A stretch of 64,000 nucleotides of DNA from Saprospiraceae bacterium (GTDB lineage: Bacteria; Bacteroidota; Bacteroidia; Chitinophagales; Saprospiraceae). Each line of letters opens with the position of its first letter. The first letter of the stretch is position 1. Of the stretch, positions 43,101 to 50,899 are shown one piece after another. Location of the stretch: contig JADKAA010000029.1 in assembly GCA_016715465.1 (NCBI GenBank), positions 1,798,001 through 1,862,000 of the forward strand, in the 5' to 3' direction. The position numbers were made by a program, and so were the translations under genes. The notes beneath the pieces are model-generated. The model saw only the letters and a program-made list of their open reading frames with translations. It did no database searches and was not told the DNA's origin.

Positions 43101-45211
43101 TCTGAATGGCAGGTAGCACAATCGGTGGGGAATTGAGCTGACAAGTGATTGGGGTCAGTGGTAGCATTGTAGTCAGACTGGTGACAACCCACACAAGTAT
43201 TGGGTGTGTTTTGGTAATTTCCATTATGGCACGATGCGCAATCATTGGATATGGCAGCGTGTGCTCCGTTGAGGACATAGTATTGACTATGATTGGCAAA
43301 TGTCGCCGGAGCCCAACCTGGCGCAGTGGTATGACAAGTCGCACAATCTTTAGATAGTCCAAGTGCTGTGTGATTGGGGTTTACCGAGGCATTGAAATCG
43401 ACATTGTGGCAATCCACACAAGCAGTGGATGTACCTTCAAAACCCCCAGCATGACACTGGATGCAATCCACCGTGGTATGTGCTCCCGTCAATGGGAAAT
43501 TGGTCTGGTTGTGGTTAAAGGCATTGTCTGCATCTCCGGTGGGGTGACAGGCCAGACAAGCATTGTCCTGATACTGATAGCCGCTAACAGAAACGTGGGC
43601 GTCATTGGTCTCCGGATTGGTGTGACAGGTAATGCAGGTAAATTGCGCATAGTTGGCGGTATTGGCATGGCATTCGGTGCACTGTGTCCAAACCCCATTG
43701 TGTTTGCCGCTGTAGATGGGGAAATACTGCCCGTCGTGATTAAAAGTAGAAGGCTGCCACGCACTTTCTGAGTGACAGGTAGCACATTCATGGCTGAACT
43801 GATTGGCCTGGTGGTCGGGGTCCGTAGTAGTATTATAGTCTGCAATATGACACCCTACACAGGTGTTGGGCGTGTTGTTGTAACTTCCGTTGTGACACAT
43901 GGCACAATCATTGGCAATGGCTGCGTGGGCTCCGTTGAGGACATAATATTGGTCATGCACGGCAAAAGTTGCCGGCTGCCAGCCTGCGTCGGTGGTGTGA
44001 CAGGAAATACAATCCTGGGACAAAACCAGTTTCTCGTGATCCGGGTCTGCGGTAGCTGCAAAATCGGTAAGGTGACAATCCACGCATTGGGAGGGTGTAT
44101 CTTTATAACCATTGGCATGACAAGAAATACAGTCAACAATCTTGTGCGCACCCGTCAGCGGGAAGCCCGTATTGTTGTGGTCAAAGGCTGCATCTGCATC
44201 GCCGGTAGGGTGACAGGCCAGACAGGCATCGTCGTTGAATGAATAACCGGACACCAACAGGTGCGCCGTACTTGTTTCCGGATCGGTATGACAAACCACA
44301 CACGAAAATTTACTGTAGTCTGCGGCATCCGTATGACAAGATGCGCAATTATCCCATAGCCCTTTGTGTTTGCCACTGTAAATGGGGAAAAATGTAGCGT
44401 CGTGTTCCTTATAGTCAACGGGCATCCAGCCAGGGGAAAGGCTATGACACAATTTGCAGTCAATGGAAAAACCAAGCGCCCCGTGGTTTGGATTGACCGT
44501 AGCCATAAAATCGGCCTGGTGACAGGAATAACAATCCGGTGTAGCCAATGAATAATCGCCATTGGCATGGCACTTTGCACAATCATCGATGGCGTGGCCT
44601 TCTGTCAATGGGAAAAAACTATGGTCCACAATATTGGTCATCCACTCGGTGCCTGTAAGGCTGTGGCAGGATGCACAATCGGTCGAAAATCCAAATTTTA
44701 CGTGATCGGGTTGTTTGGTCAGGGCATAATCCTGACTGTGGCAGGAAATGCATTCTACGCCCGTTGGGCTAAAACGTATGTTGCTTTCGGAAGTATGACA
44801 AGCATTACAATTTACCGTAGCATGTACACCGATTAGAGGAAAGGCTGTCTTTTCATGCAACTCTGTAATGTTATCCACAAGCCACGAATCCGAGGTATGG
44901 CAACGCGCACAGTCTGTACCCACCGTTTGCTGGTGAATGTCGGTATGACAGGAAACACAGGTTGAAGAAACCTGTTTAAATTCCAGTGAGGTGTGGCAAG
45001 ACCTGCACTCGAGATCCCGGTGTTGTCCGGACAAGGCAAAACCGGTACTGTCATGGGAAAAACTTGATATTTGGCTATTGAATGTCCAACTTTCCGGACT
45101 GTGACACTTGGCACAATCCATGGCAAAGCCAACGCCATGTGGTGACGACTGGGCTGCTGTCTTAATCGAAAACAGCAGAATCAATAATATTATTGATGAC
45201 AGTCTATACAT
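40010..45211 (-). CDS. Giant multiheme c-type cytochrome, main part (68 CXXCH)
   Basis: It has a signal peptide (MYRLSSIILLILLFSIKTAAQ) and then 68 CXXCH heme sites up to about 40124, where the frame breaks; the final residues of this frame (RIICGTQQ onward) are not genuine. With the continuation at 39214 the protein is about 1999 aa with 80 heme sites, one per 25 residues. From about heme 14 on, a nine-heme module of some 225 aa repeats: CISCHANGY, CVDCHxxDF, CxxCHTTAPGWAPATF, CASCHNGxY, CVGCHxxDY, CATCHSESAW, CxxCHxNxxNY, CITCHxNPET, CLACHPTGDAD. Spaced His residues in FNHD, FPLTGAH and NPNH segments can serve as distal ligands. Gene start overlaps the 23-heme gene by 22 bp. It has no lipobox or T9SS domain; location is periplasmic or surface by inference. 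Confidence 0.93.
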   Translation of the reverse strand: MYRLSSIILLILLFSIKTAAQSSPHGVGFAMDCAKCHSPESWTFNSQISSFSHDSTGFALSGQHRDLECRSCHTSLEFKQVSSTCVSCHTDIHQQTVGTDCARCHTSDSWLVDNITELHEKTAFPLIGVHATVNCNACHTSESNIRFSPTGVECISCHSQDYALTKQPDHVKFGFSTDCASCHSLTGTEWMTNIVDHSFFPLTEGHAIDDCAKCHANGDYSLATPDCYSCHQADFMATVNPNHGALGFSIDCKLCHSLSPGWMPVDYKEHDATFFPIYSGKHKGLWDNCASCHTDAADYSKFSCVVCHTDPETSTAHLLVSGYSFNDDACLACHPTGDADAAFDHNNTGFPLTGAHKIVDCISCHANGYKDTPSQCVDCHLTDFAATADPDHEKLVLSQDCISCHTTDAGWQPATFAVHDQYYVLNGAHAAIANDCAMCHNGSYNNTPNTCVGCHIADYNTTTDPDHQANQFSHECATCHSESAWQPSTFNHDGQYFPIYSGKHNGVWTQCTECHANTANYAQFTCITCHTNPETNDAHVSVSGYQYQDNACLACHPTGDADNAFNHNQTNFPLTGAHTTVDCIQCHAGGFEGTSTACVDCHNVDFNASVNPNHTALGLSKDCATCHTTAPGWAPATFANHSQYYVLNGAHAAISNDCASCHNGNYQNTPNTCVGCHQSDYNATTDPNHLSAQFPTDCATCHSETAWSPSQFNHDGMYFPIYSGKHLGTWTACVDCHQTAGNFTNFTCTTCHQNPETDNSHVSVAGYVYNSPACLACHPTGDADVIFDHNTTMFPLTGSHTMVDCISCHAAGFQGTSTVCADCHLSDFNGAINPNHQVLGLPTDCTQCHTTAPGWAPATFGIHNQYYALNGAHAAMANDCASCHNGTYANTPNTCVGCHQADYANTTNPNHVAAQFPNDCASCHSESAWAPSTFNHDGQYFPIYSGSHNGVWTQCVDCHSNAANYAEVNCITCHQNPETNDQHAGIGGYIYTSPACLACHPQGEANGMSFNHNTTNFPLTGGHIGVDCIQCHASGYQGTSMVCTDCHLSDFNASLDPNHAALGMPTDCAMCHTTTPGWAPASFPIHNQYYALNGAHAAIANDCASCHSGGSYNNTPNTCNGCHNDNYTATTNPNHVTAQFPTDCATCHNESAWTPATFNHDGLYFPIYSGSHNGVWSQCIECHSNAANYAAFTCVTCHQNPETNQQHAGIGGYVYNSPACLACHPQGEANGMSFNHNTTNFPLTGGHVGVDCIQCHANGYQGTSMVCVDCHTADFTATTDPNHVALGIPTDCASCHTTAPGWAPATFAIHQNYYPLTGAHATIANDCAACHNGNYTNTPNDCVGCHNDNYTAASNPNHVALGLSNDCASCHTTVPGWAPATFAVHNTYYPLNGAHAAIANDCAACHNGNYNNTPNTCFGCHSPQYNATTSPNHAAASFPTDCASCHSENAWVPSTFDHDGMYFPIYSGSHQGEWNQCVDCHTNPNNYSVFTCITCHTNPETNDDHEDVGGYVYSSPACLACHPQGEAALAFNHSATAFPITGAHQGLNCVDCHSSGYQGTPTACVACHTAEFNATTDPNHTALGLSNDCASCHTTAAGWAPASFASHNNFYALTGAHAAIANDCAACHNGNYTNTPNTCNGCHNANYTAAANPNHVALGLSTNCASCHTTSAANPNHVALGLSTDCAGCHTTAPGWARIICGTQQLLSVDRSTRGHCFQLCRVPCRRQLYQFT

Positions 45212-47037
45212 GCATATTTCTCAATCTTATATATGGTTTTCATTTTACCCTCAACCCATGCTTCTTTGTGGCATTTGATACAGGCAAGACCCTCATGACC
45301 TCCCTCCAGCTTAAAATTGGTCTTGCTGTGATCAAAGCCAGAAGGTTCCCAGTTTTCAAATCCATGACACCGCTTACATTCTGTTTTGCCCGCCTCTTCA
45401 AACTGGGTTCCGTGGACATTTTCGTGACAGCAAACGCATGCCGTGCCCAAATCCCTAAATTTTTGGACCATAAGTCCGGAACTGCGTTCAATATGACATT
45501 CCGCACATTTTGTGGTCTTATGCTTACCTTCCAATGCAAACTCAGTCTGGCTATGGTCAAAATTTATCATACTCCAACTTTCAGTTTGGTGACATGAAGC
45601 ACAGGAGTTATTGCCATAGTACTTTTCATCCATGTAATCCTTGTGAATATCGTTATGACAATCTACACATGCTGTACCCATTTTACTGAATACCCATTTT
45701 TCCTCCTTGAAATGGCAGGAGATACAGGGCGTGGCTATGTGGGCACCATCCAGGGCAAAGGATGCTTTTTCGTGTTGCTCAAGGGTAAAAGTTGAAGGTG
45801 AGAAGCCGGATTCGGTGTGACAACTGGCACAATCCGGAAACCTATCGACTTTGGCCACGAAATCGCCATTGTGATAGTCGGTATGGCAGGAAGCGCATTT
45901 ATCATGAGCCAATGCCGTGGTAAGGTCTTGTTTATGGCAGGCTTTACAATCTACTTTTTCATGTTTGCCCTTAAGGATAAAATTGGTGTTGTCGTGGTCA
46001 AAAGAGGTAAGGTGTTTAGTATTGCTTATGCGGAAGGTGTTTTGGTTATGGCAATCCTGACAGTTGGTGCCAAATTTTCCTTCGTGTTTATCTTCATGAC
46101 AGGTAATGCAGGCAAAGGGCTCTTTGCCTTTATATTCTTTGAAATGGCCATTGCCTCCGCTAAAGCTGTTTTTGTGGCAGGCCTTACAATCTATCCTGGC
46201 ATGTTTTCCTTCCAAAGTATAGCCTGTGATGCTGTGATTGAATCCTGAACCCGCAGCAATGGTGTGAAAGGAAGTTTCCGTGTGACAAGATTTGCAATTT
46301 GTTCCAAAACTGCCCCGGTGCACATCTTTGTGGCAGTTGTTGCAATTTTTAGCAGTCACATCGGCAAAATGTTGGAAATCTTTTCCATTTCTGGTCTCCA
46401 TTTTATGGCAAAGCACACAGTCCACATTTTTATGCGCACCAAGCAACGCAAACGAAGTCTTGCCGTGATTGAAATTTACCGCCGGCTTGAATTTGTCAAA
46501 ATTGTGGCAGGAAGCGCAATCGTTAGACATGGTCTTTTGGTGGTAATCATCGTGGCAACTCAGACACTTGGTATCCAGGCCAAGGAAGGTATCTGGTTTT
46601 TTCTTCAGGGTAGCGGATGCGATGTTGTCTGGTTTATGACATTTTGCACAGTCGATGATTTTATGTCCCCCTTTTAATTCATAGCCAGTAAAATTGTGGT
46701 TGAAGGTCTTTTTATCAAAACGAACCATGTCAAAATTTAAACCGTGGTGATCGCTGTGGCAGCTGATGCAATCTTTTCCTTTGACTTCTCTGGAAACGTG
46801 ATATCCTTTGCGTGCTGCTATTCTCGATTGTAATTCTTTATGGCATGAAAGGCATTTGTCTTCAGCAATCTTGGCCCCAATGGTGTGACACTCGGTGCAG
46901 TTGGATAGCCCCTCCAACTTGCTGTGAGCCTTGCTGAGTTTTCCGGGTGATAATTGTCCCAAAAGCAGGGTGGACATAAAAGCCATAAGGATGACACCCG
47001 TTGCTCTAAACGAATGATATGTCATCCTAAACTTCAC
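45190..47037 (-). CDS. 23-heme c-type cytochrome
   Basis: The 615-aa product has a signal peptide (hydrophobic about residues 12-27, ending LLLGQ) and 23 CXXCH motifs from CTECH near residue 47 to the C-terminal CIDCHQ, about one per 25 residues. Recurrent blocks such as FNHxxTGYELKGGHKxxDCAKCHK and CASCHxxYHxGDF place His residues beside each site, as in the doubled-CXXCH and cytochrome c3-like families. It lies between a membrane flavoprotein (4-bp overlap) and the 80-heme cytochrome (22-bp overlap), so it is the likely periplasmic carrier between membrane and outer conduit. It has no anchor or sorting signal. CVCCH has an extra Cys inside one motif. Confidence 0.93.
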   Translation of the reverse strand: MKFRMTYHSFRATGVILMAFMSTLLLGQLSPGKLSKAHSKLEGLSNCTECHTIGAKIAEDKCLSCHKELQSRIAARKGYHVSREVKGKDCISCHSDHHGLNFDMVRFDKKTFNHNFTGYELKGGHKIIDCAKCHKPDNIASATLKKKPDTFLGLDTKCLSCHDDYHQKTMSNDCASCHNFDKFKPAVNFNHGKTSFALLGAHKNVDCVLCHKMETRNGKDFQHFADVTAKNCNNCHKDVHRGSFGTNCKSCHTETSFHTIAAGSGFNHSITGYTLEGKHARIDCKACHKNSFSGGNGHFKEYKGKEPFACITCHEDKHEGKFGTNCQDCHNQNTFRISNTKHLTSFDHDNTNFILKGKHEKVDCKACHKQDLTTALAHDKCASCHTDYHNGDFVAKVDRFPDCASCHTESGFSPSTFTLEQHEKASFALDGAHIATPCISCHFKEEKWVFSKMGTACVDCHNDIHKDYMDEKYYGNNSCASCHQTESWSMINFDHSQTEFALEGKHKTTKCAECHIERSSGLMVQKFRDLGTACVCCHENVHGTQFEEAGKTECKRCHGFENWEPSGFDHSKTNFKLEGGHEGLACIKCHKEAWVEGKMKTIYKIEKYACIDCHQ

Positions 47038-48365
47038 TTCTTGTGAGATTTTACGGTATAACCAAATCTCTTCTTGATCTCAATGCCGATCTTCTCCAGA
47101 AACTGGGTTGGCAATTCTCCTCCAGCAAAGATAAATACAAGATCGTTGGGCAAAATATGTTTGTCATCACCTTCAGCCATGACGACCTTATCATCTTCAA
47201 TGGAAAGTACCTGGGTATTAAATGCCACTTTTAGCAGATTGGACTTTATTGCATTTTGAATGCTGGTCTCATTTTTAGGTTTCAGGCGGCTGAATTTATC
47301 ACTGCGGTAAGACAGTGTCACCTGATTGGCTTGAGCCAGTAATAAGGCGCTTTCAATGGCCGAGTCACCACCACCCACCACCAGCACATTTTTGCCTGCA
47401 ATCAATTCGGGTTCCAGCAAACGGTAGGTAACCTTTTCCAGCAATTCACCAGGCACATTCAGCTTTCTCGGTGTCCCCCTTCGACCAATGGCCAGCAACA
47501 CCCTGTTTGCGGTGAATATTTCTCCTTTTGCCGTAGTAACCTCAAAACTGTGATCTCTTTTGGTAATTGCTTCCACCTTGGAGTTCTCGCGCACGTCGAT
47601 TTGGTTTTTAGATATCACATCCTGCCAAAGTTCGAGCAATTCTGTTTTGCCGGTTTCAAACAACTTGATCTTTCCATGACCGGGCAAATTCATCGGATTG
47701 GTCATGACGATTTTGGCACGGGGAAAATTGGACACCGTGCCACCAAGTGTATCTTGTTCCAGGGTGATGACTTTCATGCCATTTATCTTTGACTGCAAAG
47801 AAGCCGATATGCCCGCCGGTCCGGCACCAATGACGATGAGGTCGTATGCTGCTCCGTGATTCTTATCGAGGGAAGCCTTAATCTCATCGGCCGCCTGACG
47901 TCCCTGTTCGACACTATTTTTAATGAGACCCATGCCACCCAGCTCTCCCGCAATAAAAATACCTTTCACATTGGTCTCAAAATTCTGGTTCACATGAGGC
48001 AGGTCCACACCCCTCTTTTCAGTTCCAATCCTAAGTGAAATAGCCTCTACCGGACATGCGTGAAAGCAAGCTCCATGCCCCACGCATTTGGAAGCATTTA
48101 CCAGGGTTGCCCTGCCATTGCGTATGCCCAATATGTCTTCTTCAGGGCACGCCACGATACAGGCACCACTTTTTATACAAGTGTTTAGGTCGATATAAGG
48201 ATGTAGGGAAACCGGTTCATGCACACCTTCGGCTATGGCCTTTTCTATTTTTTCACCGACCAGCGTAGATTCCTTTTTTAATTTCCGGAGATAGAAATAA
48301 AGAATCAGACCACAAAATAAAATGGCAAGACCATAGATCAATATTTCTTCAATCAGTACTTCCAT
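47034..48365 (-). CDS. Membrane-anchored FeS/FAD pyridine-nucleotide oxidoreductase
   Basis: Starting at MEVLIEEILI gives 443 aa; the ATG at 48389 would overlap the cytochrome b gene. Residues 8-26 form one membrane helix. A dicluster ferredoxin-like domain follows (C63-x2-S66-x2-C69-x3-C73-P and C94-x2-H97-x2-C100-x3-C104-P), with the second cysteine replaced in both motifs. Then a thioredoxin-reductase-like fold: FAD site DLIVIGAGPAGISAS, NAD(P) site NVLVVGGGDSAIESALL and a C-terminal FIFAGGELPT segment that closes on FAD. No redox-active CxxC is seen, as in the YpdA-like and ferredoxin-NADP reductase group. It probably passes electrons between NAD(P)H or ferredoxin and the partner cytochrome b (gap of one base). 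Confidence 0.85.
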   Translation of the reverse strand: MEVLIEEILIYGLAILFCGLILYFYLRKLKKESTLVGEKIEKAIAEGVHEPVSLHPYIDLNTCIKSGACIVACPEEDILGIRNGRATLVNASKCVGHGACFHACPVEAISLRIGTEKRGVDLPHVNQNFETNVKGIFIAGELGGMGLIKNSVEQGRQAADEIKASLDKNHGAAYDLIVIGAGPAGISASLQSKINGMKVITLEQDTLGGTVSNFPRAKIVMTNPMNLPGHGKIKLFETGKTELLELWQDVISKNQIDVRENSKVEAITKRDHSFEVTTAKGEIFTANRVLLAIGRRGTPRKLNVPGELLEKVTYRLLEPELIAGKNVLVVGGGDSAIESALLLAQANQVTLSYRSDKFSRLKPKNETSIQNAIKSNLLKVAFNTQVLSIEDDKVVMAEGDDKHILPNDLVFIFAGGELPTQFLEKIGIEIKKRFGYTVKSHKK

Positions 48366-48366
48366 G

Positions 48367-49227
48367 TCAAAATATCCATTTATAACCAAAAGCCAGGGTC
48401 ACACCCACATGGATGATCATAATGATGAGCATAATCACTGCAAAAGGAAGGTGGGCAATGTGCCAGTACCTGAATAGTTGCTGCATGGTTACGAGCCTTT
48501 CGATTTTTCGATTTACGGCCAATTCCCCCGAAAGAAACTTCATGAGGGTATTTACTTTTTTACCCGTCAGACTCATTCCTTCCAACTGCATCTTGAATTT
48601 ATTTTTTAGTATAACGTCGTGGTAATAACTCAGAAAAAATCCTGCTATTCCTTCTTCTTTGCGCAGGTCGGTTATTTCTTTCCAAGCCTGTAACACATTG
48701 CCTGCTTCCGCTCCCGCCTCTGCTTCGATTTTATCAGTAAATTCTTCCCTGATCATATGAATTTCATCCAGGCTCAACTCTCTGCCCTGAACGGTTCGTG
48801 GAATTTGAAGGTAGATAAATCTCCCCAGGACGCCACTGGCTACGACCGCTACCATGCTCCAAAAACTAATGGATACAATGCCTCCAAATTTAAACGAAGT
48901 GTGGAAGAGAATCATGATGGGCCCCAGCACGCATAAAAATATATGGAACTCCAGCCAGTATTTCAATACCCCCATCCTTGCGAGACTTTTAAATCTTTTT
49001 CTGGCCATATACCCAAAAACCCCGATCAAAATCAGCAAGGTGCCCATAATGCCCAGGCCATGACCAAAGACACCGCTGGGTTTCAGCATTACATGATCTG
49101 AATGATAAAATCGCTCCTCCATGGAGGTCTGATAATAAGATGACCCCATATAGGTGAGATAAGCCGTGACAACGACGACTATGGTAGTCAATACCCCCAG
49201 ATAAAGGTTATGGGCAGTTTTAGTCAT
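48367..49227 (-). CDS. Bis-heme membrane cytochrome b
   Basis: The 286-aa product has five membrane helices: about 9-28, 55-76, 94-113, 117-140 and 254-282. Helix 3 has H95 and H109 and helix 5 has H259 and H273, both pairs 14 residues apart, the classic arrangement for two stacked b hemes held between two helices. H56 and H256 may line a quinone site. A charged cytoplasmic segment of about 100 residues separates helices 4 and 5. It is the first gene of the tightly packed cluster, followed at once by the FeS/FAD protein, and would be the quinone-linked gate feeding the multiheme chain. I recognise no named family beyond the cytochrome b-like fold. Confidence 0.85.
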   Translation of the reverse strand: MTKTAHNLYLGVLTTIVVVVTAYLTYMGSSYYQTSMEERFYHSDHVMLKPSGVFGHGLGIMGTLLILIGVFGYMARKRFKSLARMGVLKYWLEFHIFLCVLGPIMILFHTSFKFGGIVSISFWSMVAVVASGVLGRFIYLQIPRTVQGRELSLDEIHMIREEFTDKIEAEAGAEAGNVLQAWKEITDLRKEEGIAGFFLSYYHDVILKNKFKMQLEGMSLTGKKVNTLMKFLSGELAVNRKIERLVTMQQLFRYWHIAHLPFAVIMLIIMIIHVGVTLAFGYKWIF

Positions 49228-49331
49228 TGCTTATGTGCTTGAAAAAATAAACTTGTCATGTGAATAAAATAAAATCACCCCTGCATCAGGAGTTTAATAA
49301 AATCAGGAGGCATCCATGTTTCAGGAAGAGA

Positions 49332-49718
49332 TCAGACGAGACGGGGAGGCTGCCACACATCGACGTGGCCGGAAAGACCTGAACTGTCTTTGTAGTATAA
49401 TGGGCAAACCAAGGCATCCACAGGTTCACTAAAGGTGCAAATCTGAATTTGAGTCACTGGAGGAATATTGCCAATGATGGCAAAAACAGATGTATTCGCA
49501 GATTTAAAAGGCAGTTTCATGTCCTTATCATAATCAGGAAAAACTACATGGCAGTTGCTGTAATGCAGAGATAAAAATTCAACAAAACCCATTTCGCTGT
49601 CCTTTGCTTTGTGCTCACCGTAATGCTCAATCAGAAATGGCAACTTTGCCAATTCACCGACAGGGAATGCGGCCATTGAATAAAGTACAACCAGCAAAAT
49701 ACCTATGTGTTGTCTCAT
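49332..49718 (-). CDS. Small exported protein upstream of the electron-transfer cluster
   Basis: The 128-aa product has a signal-like N-terminus (MRQHIGILLVVLYSMAAFP) and a short conserved-looking pattern LPFLIEHYGEHKA, FVEFLSLHYS, characteristic of small Bacteroidota proteins of unknown function; the C-terminus is Pro-rich (VDVWQPPRLV). His residues in IEHYGEH and LSLHYSNCHVV could bind metal. It is on the same strand, 104 bp upstream of the cytochrome b gene, and may be the first gene of the transcript. Confidence 0.6.
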   Translation of the reverse strand: MRQHIGILLVVLYSMAAFPVGELAKLPFLIEHYGEHKAKDSEMGFVEFLSLHYSNCHVVFPDYDKDMKLPFKSANTSVFAIIGNIPPVTQIQICTFSEPVDALVCPLYYKDSSGLSGHVDVWQPPRLV

Positions 49719-50103
49719 GTGACAAATTTACAAAATTAAAGCCAACATATAACCTCAACGAATTTTGAGTAAAATCGCCTATTTCTTTCCAATTCCATGT
49801 AATAAAAAACTTTATTTCTATTTTATGAATAATAAAAAATTAAATTCCAAAACTGAGTACTCCAGGTCGTCATTCAGAATTAAATACCAAACGTTATCGT
49901 ATTGACCAAATTACCTGAATCAGGCTATTTTGATGCTCAATGCGATTGAAGTTCCCTTTTTTCGACCAACGTCAGCAAAGAATCATCCCTGGTTCCCGGG
50001 ATTTTATTTTTCTTATCTTGGTCTCCGAAAATAAGTGACGACAAATTTTAATCCACTTTAAAAATGCCGGTACACATTTTTGTGATTTTACCCAAAAAAT
50101 GAA
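49719..50103. promoter_or_regulatory. Divergent promoter region
   Basis: There is no gene in 385 bp between divergent transcripts. On the minus strand TAATTTTG (49731-49738) fits the -7 consensus, with TTG 17 bp further upstream, for the small exported protein and perhaps the electron-transfer cluster. No clear box is seen for carbonic anhydrase. Confidence 0.4.
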
Positions 50104-50736
50104 ATGAATATGGATATCGATCAAATCTTCAACAACAATGAGAAATGGGTTCAGCAAAAGATTGCAGAAAATGCCTTCTTTTTTGATGAACTCAACAAAG
50201 GACAGTTTCCGGATTACCTGTATATCGGTTGTTCAGACAGCCGGGTAGCGGCCGAAGAAATTATGGGGCTGGCGCCGGGAGAACTTTTTGTGCACCGAAA
50301 CATTGCCAACATGGTCGTAGGCATCGACCTCAATGGCATGTCGGTCATTAAATACGCCATTGACCATTTGAAAGTCAAACATGTCATCGTCTGTGGCCAT
50401 TACCAATGCGGAGGCATCAAGGCTGCCATGATATCCCAGGACATGGGCATCCTCAACCCATGGCTGCGCAATATCAGGGACGTCTATAGGTTGCATAAAG
50501 AAGAACTAAATGCCATTATAAGTGAAGATGACCGTTACGATCGGCTGGTAGAACTTAATGTCCAGGAACAATGCATCAACCTGATCAAAACCGCTGAAGT
50601 CCAGCGTGCTTACAAGGAACGGGGCTTGCTCGTGCATGGTTGGGTCTTCAATATGAAGACGGGTAAACTAAAGGACCTGAAAATAGACTTCGGCCATGTC
50701 ATCAAAAACATAAGGGAGATTTACCGGATTGATTAG
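50104..50736 (+). CDS. can: Beta-class carbonic anhydrase
   Basis: It interconverts CO2 and bicarbonate in the cytoplasm. The 210-aa product has zinc ligands C43 (in GCSDSRV, with the D45-R47 dyad), H99 and C102 (VCGHYQCGG), all in place, plus HRNIANMV. Length is normal and there is no leader. The start could be the second ATG, MDIDQ, 6 bp later. It is monocistronic: about 165 bp separate it from the next gene. Confidence 0.93.
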   Translation: MNMDIDQIFNNNEKWVQQKIAENAFFFDELNKGQFPDYLYIGCSDSRVAAEEIMGLAPGELFVHRNIANMVVGIDLNGMSVIKYAIDHLKVKHVIVCGHYQCGGIKAAMISQDMGILNPWLRNIRDVYRLHKEELNAIISEDDRYDRLVELNVQEQCINLIKTAEVQRAYKERGLLVHGWVFNMKTGKLKDLKIDFGHVIKNIREIYRID

Positions 50737-50899
50737 GGAAAGTTGGGCGGCCATAAGTTGACAAAATGGCACATATGTAGTTGTTATTCTGATGTTTAAG
50801 GTAATTTCACTTCAGATCTCCAACTGATTTACAATGGGGCTGTGGACTGGCCGGTACAGCCCAATCCGGGCTTGGTACAACTTTTGCTTCACATCATAC

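Noticed and set aside
39738..45138. Many long open frames on the opposite strand and other frames of the cytochrome genes
   Set aside because: They are shadows of a highly repetitive Cys/His-rich gene; their translations are low-complexity and lack starts, signals or domains.
36825..49227. Assignment of the cluster as MtrCAB, Omb-Omc or Nrf
   Set aside because: Heme numbers, gene order and barrel size do not match those systems, and no catalytic CXXCK heme site of NrfA was seen.
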